A program made the position numbers and the translations under genes. Shown here piece after piece: positions 61,581-64,000 of a stretch of 64,000 bases of DNA. The stretch is from contig CAWJLA010000002.1 of NCBI GenBank assembly GCA_963843605.1, positions 620,001 through 684,000 of the forward strand. Reading direction: 5' to 3'. The first letter of the stretch is position 1. Every line of letters starts with the position of its first letter. The notes under the pieces are model-generated. The model was given only the letters and a program-made list of their open reading frames with translations. It was not told where the DNA came from and made no database searches. The stretch is from FEN-1297 sp963843605 (lineage in GTDB: Bacteria; Bacteroidota; Ignavibacteria; Ignavibacteriales; Ignavibacteriaceae).

Positions 61581-64000
61581 TTACTTCAAAAGCACAAGCT
61601 TCTTTGTCTGAATAAATTCTCCTGCTTTGATCCTGTAAAAATATACTCCGCTGGCTAAGCTGCTGCCGTCGAAATAAACTTTATGTGTTCCATACCGCAT
61701 TTGTCCGTTAACCAAAGTCTTCACTTCCCTTCCGAGTATGTCATAAACTTTTAATGTCACAAATTCCGAATTAGGAATTGCAAACTCTATTGTAGTAGTC
61801 GGATTAAAAGGATTGGGATAATTCTGACTAAGTGAAAAGTTAAAGGGAATATTCTTTTCGGAATTTGCACCGGTGGCGCTCCCGTTATAGTTTAAAACTT
61901 TCCATCCGATATTGTTGCTTGTATGTATTTCGGGAAATGAATTATTCGGATCAAGAACTACATATATCCTCGGATTATTAGGTGTTTCCGCAGGTATTTT
62001 CCAATTAAAAGAAATTATTTTACTTCCGCGTGCCGGGATAAAATCGCTGGTGGAGAAAACGGATTTCCCGTCCATGCTTTGAATTAAAGTTCCTCCGTTT
62101 GCCGGATCACCTGAATAGAATTTTGCTTCTACCGGCTGGGGGGTTGGAATCAGACTATAATTGTGGATCCTGACTTGAATATTAACAGTATCACCTGCGC
62201 TCGGATTATCAGGATTAAATATCATTTCTTTTGTCTGCTGAAGTTTATCAGCGGAATAATTGTAACCTTTATCGTTATCTAATCTCCAGGGAAGAATTAA
62301 AGCCGGGTCGGATGCATGAGAATATCTCTGCTGCCACCACGTTTCTGGTTCATTTGCGCCTGCTGCACCGGGATTAACTGCATAATCCAGTACTAGTGCA
62401 CCATCTCTTGCCCAATAAGCATAAGGAGTGACTGTATAATATCCGCCGCCTAGTATACTTGGATTTATCGGTCCAAAATGGACATCCAGCCCCTGCGAAT
62501 ATGTTACCGTGTTTGTAAAGGTTGAAATAGAATCATGAGAATAATTGCCGTGTATTTCAAAGTTGGGGATAAACGGAATAGGAATTTCAAAACCAAGTGA
62601 AGCACCGGCATCAAACTTTACTTCATTAGTCGTAGTGGTTTGATTACTTGTCTGCTTTTCCAGCGACCAGTCATATCCCGCTCCTGAATTTACATCTAAG
62701 GTTACGGCATCCGAAGTACTCCATCTTATTGCCTGGGAAAGGCTGGTATTATCCGAAGGATTTGTGATTTGTTGGTATGACAATATATTTCCAACTTCAT
62801 GATTCGGAATATAAGTGTCTCCCTCGGGGCTTTTACTCGGGAACCAGTCCCTTTGTTGTAACTTGGGAGAAGTTACTAAAGTGTAACCTTCCAATGCATT
62901 ATTAGCATATACAGGGTATTCCCAGATATCATAATCAACAACCATTGCATAAATATAATCGTCATTGCTGGCACGTGTGCTCTGTTTTATTGTAAAACTT
63001 TGTGAACTTGACGATACTTTAGAAAAGTTATGCCCATAATCAGCATTAACTTTTGCTGTAACAGGTATTTCCAATTCAGGTATAACAAAAGTCCCAGAGG
63101 CGCTTCCTCCGACAGACCATCCAGTGTGAAGTTCGGTTTGCATTTGAAAATCTGTTTGCGTCGTTGTAAAATAATCCGAATAGAAATTAGAAGACTGACC
63201 ATTGTAGCTGTTGCTGATGTCATAACTGGTATCGTTAAAAACATCAAAATGAGTCGGAGGCGCATTTAGTATTACCAGCGGCTGAACGATATTTGTAACA
63301 TGGTAATAGGTAGGATCACCAAGCCTTATGCTTTTACCATCGAAATCGCCGGCAGTTAGAGCCCAGTAATAATCCATATTGTTTGAAACAACAGAATCTA
63401 CAGTTATTGAAGCTCTTCTATTTACTGATGTAATATCTCCGTTGGCATCTACAACCGGTTCGAAAACATTGACTGAGAAAGTGGAGTACCAGGGCCCGCT
63501 ATCCGGTTCCCATTGTATTGCGGACATGCAGGCTATTTCGGGAGTCCAAACTGAATCGGTGGGACTTGCATTCAAATCAGCCAAAACAAGGTCCGTATGA
63601 ACCGGAAGTTCCGGTATATTAACAGAATTTACGTTTCCGCCGTTTATATTCATAGTATCACCAACAGAAAATATACTGATAGCCCCGTCTGCATAAGTAA
63701 CTATTTCATCTTTGCCGTTATGTGTTATATCTCCTGTTTTGATGTTTATCGGCATAATTGAGCTGCCGAGTGTTTGTCTTACCTCATGAAGATTATTATA
63801 ATTTACATTAATTGTATCCAGGCCGGTTGTAACAGAGGCCGGCAGCAAATAATCGTAAGTTTCAGAACCTGATCTTTGAAGTACAAAGTCAACAACAAAT
63901 TGGTCCGCTATAGTCTTGCTGTTAAAATTCCCCGCTGCAATATCAATTTCATTAACAGTATGATACGGATCAAAAAAGTTACTTGAAGTAAAAAAATCAC
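61581..64000 (-). CDS. large T9SS-secreted protein, 5' end beyond the window
   Basis: The frame is open to the right edge, so the TTG at 63848 is not a start; at least 806 residues are visible. The upstream part (NEIDIAAGNFNSKTIADQFV) and GDITHNGKDEIVTYADG look like FG-GAP/VCBS beta-propeller repeats. A Ser/Thr/Asn-rich barrel-like middle follows (residues with repeated SxGYDWS patterns), then a CARDB-like Ig domain (FNPDNPSAGDTVNIQVRIHN) and a canonical T9SS tail starting LSQNYPNPFNPTTTIEFAIP and ending KKLVLLK. Surface or extracellular function unknown. Confidence 0.9.
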   Translation of the reverse strand, partial: DFFTSSNFFDPYHTVNEIDIAAGNFNSKTIADQFVVDFVLQRSGSETYDYLLPASVTTGLDTINVNYNNLHEVRQTLGSSIMPINIKTGDITHNGKDEIVTYADGAISIFSVGDTMNINGGNVNSVNIPELPVHTDLVLADLNASPTDSVWTPEIACMSAIQWEPDSGPWYSTFSVNVFEPVVDANGDITSVNRRASITVDSVVSNNMDYYWALTAGDFDGKSIRLGDPTYYHVTNIVQPLVILNAPPTHFDVFNDTSYDISNSYNGQSSNFYSDYFTTTQTDFQMQTELHTGWSVGGSASGTFVIPELEIPVTAKVNADYGHNFSKVSSSSQSFTIKQSTRASNDDYIYAMVVDYDIWEYPVYANNALEGYTLVTSPKLQQRDWFPSKSPEGDTYIPNHEVGNILSYQQITNPSDNTSLSQAIRWSTSDAVTLDVNSGAGYDWSLEKQTSNQTTTTNEVKFDAGASLGFEIPIPFIPNFEIHGNYSHDSISTFTNTVTYSQGLDVHFGPINPSILGGGYYTVTPYAYWARDGALVLDYAVNPGAAGANEPETWWQQRYSHASDPALILPWRLDNDKGYNYSADKLQQTKEMIFNPDNPSAGDTVNIQVRIHNYSLIPTPQPVEAKFYSGDPANGGTLIQSMDGKSVFSTSDFIPARGSKIISFNWKIPAETPNNPRIYVVLDPNNSFPEIHTSNNIGWKVLNYNGSATGANSEKNIPFNFSLSQNYPNPFNPTTTIEFAIPNSEFVTLKVYDILGREVKTLVNGQMRYGTHKVYFDGSSLASGVYFYRIKAGEFIQTKKLVLLK

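Overview
The window looks like chromosome of a low-GC member of the Ignavibacteria/Chlorobi side of the Bacteroidota. Evidence seen directly: two secreted proteins end in type IX secretion (T9SS) sorting tails with the YPNPFNP motif; there is a Gld-like ABC cassette, a DUF2723 membrane protein and a bacilliredoxin; promoters combine TTGACA with TAnnTTTG. Many genes also carry clear Shine-Dalgarno (SD) sites. The species cannot be named from this sequence. No rRNA, tRNA, CRISPR array, insertion sequence or prophage was found.

Layout. 1-8.8 kb (minus): an ilvB-ilvN-ilvC-leuB-(methyltransferase)-leuA-leuC-leuD operon for branched-chain amino acids, behind a ~650-base leader with Ile/Leu/Val-rich peptides and long hairpins. 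9-10.7 kb (plus): bacteriohemerythrin and a miniature protein kinase. 10.9-22 kb (minus): an acetate module made of a LytS/LytTR two-component system, an outer-membrane barrel, SatP acetate permease, Acs, a GNAT/pseudo-ligase acetyltransferase (Pat-like), a CBS-ACT protein (AcuB-like) and an AcuC-like deacetylase. 22-24.2 kb: secreted and membrane proteins. 24.5-35.4 kb (plus): thrA-asd-thrB-thrC-proC behind a Thr leader peptide, then metY-osmC-metX behind a Met/Cys leader peptide placed in tandem with a SAM-I riboswitch. 36-41 kb: NtrB/NtrC-like pair, lone receiver, UspA, GNAT, Nudix. 41.5-52 kb (minus): Gld-like ABC cassette, bacilliredoxin, lipoprotein protease, membrane MutS paralogue, DEAD-box helicase, FKBP-TPR. 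52.4-64 kb: MOP-type transporter, DUF2723 protein, methyltransferases, a hybrid-free sensor kinase, a small highly translated Ser/Ala-rich protein, a HEAT protein and a large T9SS cargo cut by the window edge.

Most notable: three amino-acid operons (ilv-leu, thr, met) appear to be controlled by leader-peptide attenuation. The thr and met leaders have complete mutually exclusive hairpins that can be drawn by hand. The met operon carries two consecutive conditional terminators: one reads Met/Cys-tRNA charging through a peptide of 18 residues, the next reads SAM. The ilv leader is peptide-rich and structured, but I see no clear intrinsic terminator in it.

Caution: thrA, thrB, lytS and osmC each contain single-base frameshifts at or near homopolymer runs. 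Because the reading frames on both sides are otherwise well preserved, indel errors in the assembly are the likeliest explanation.
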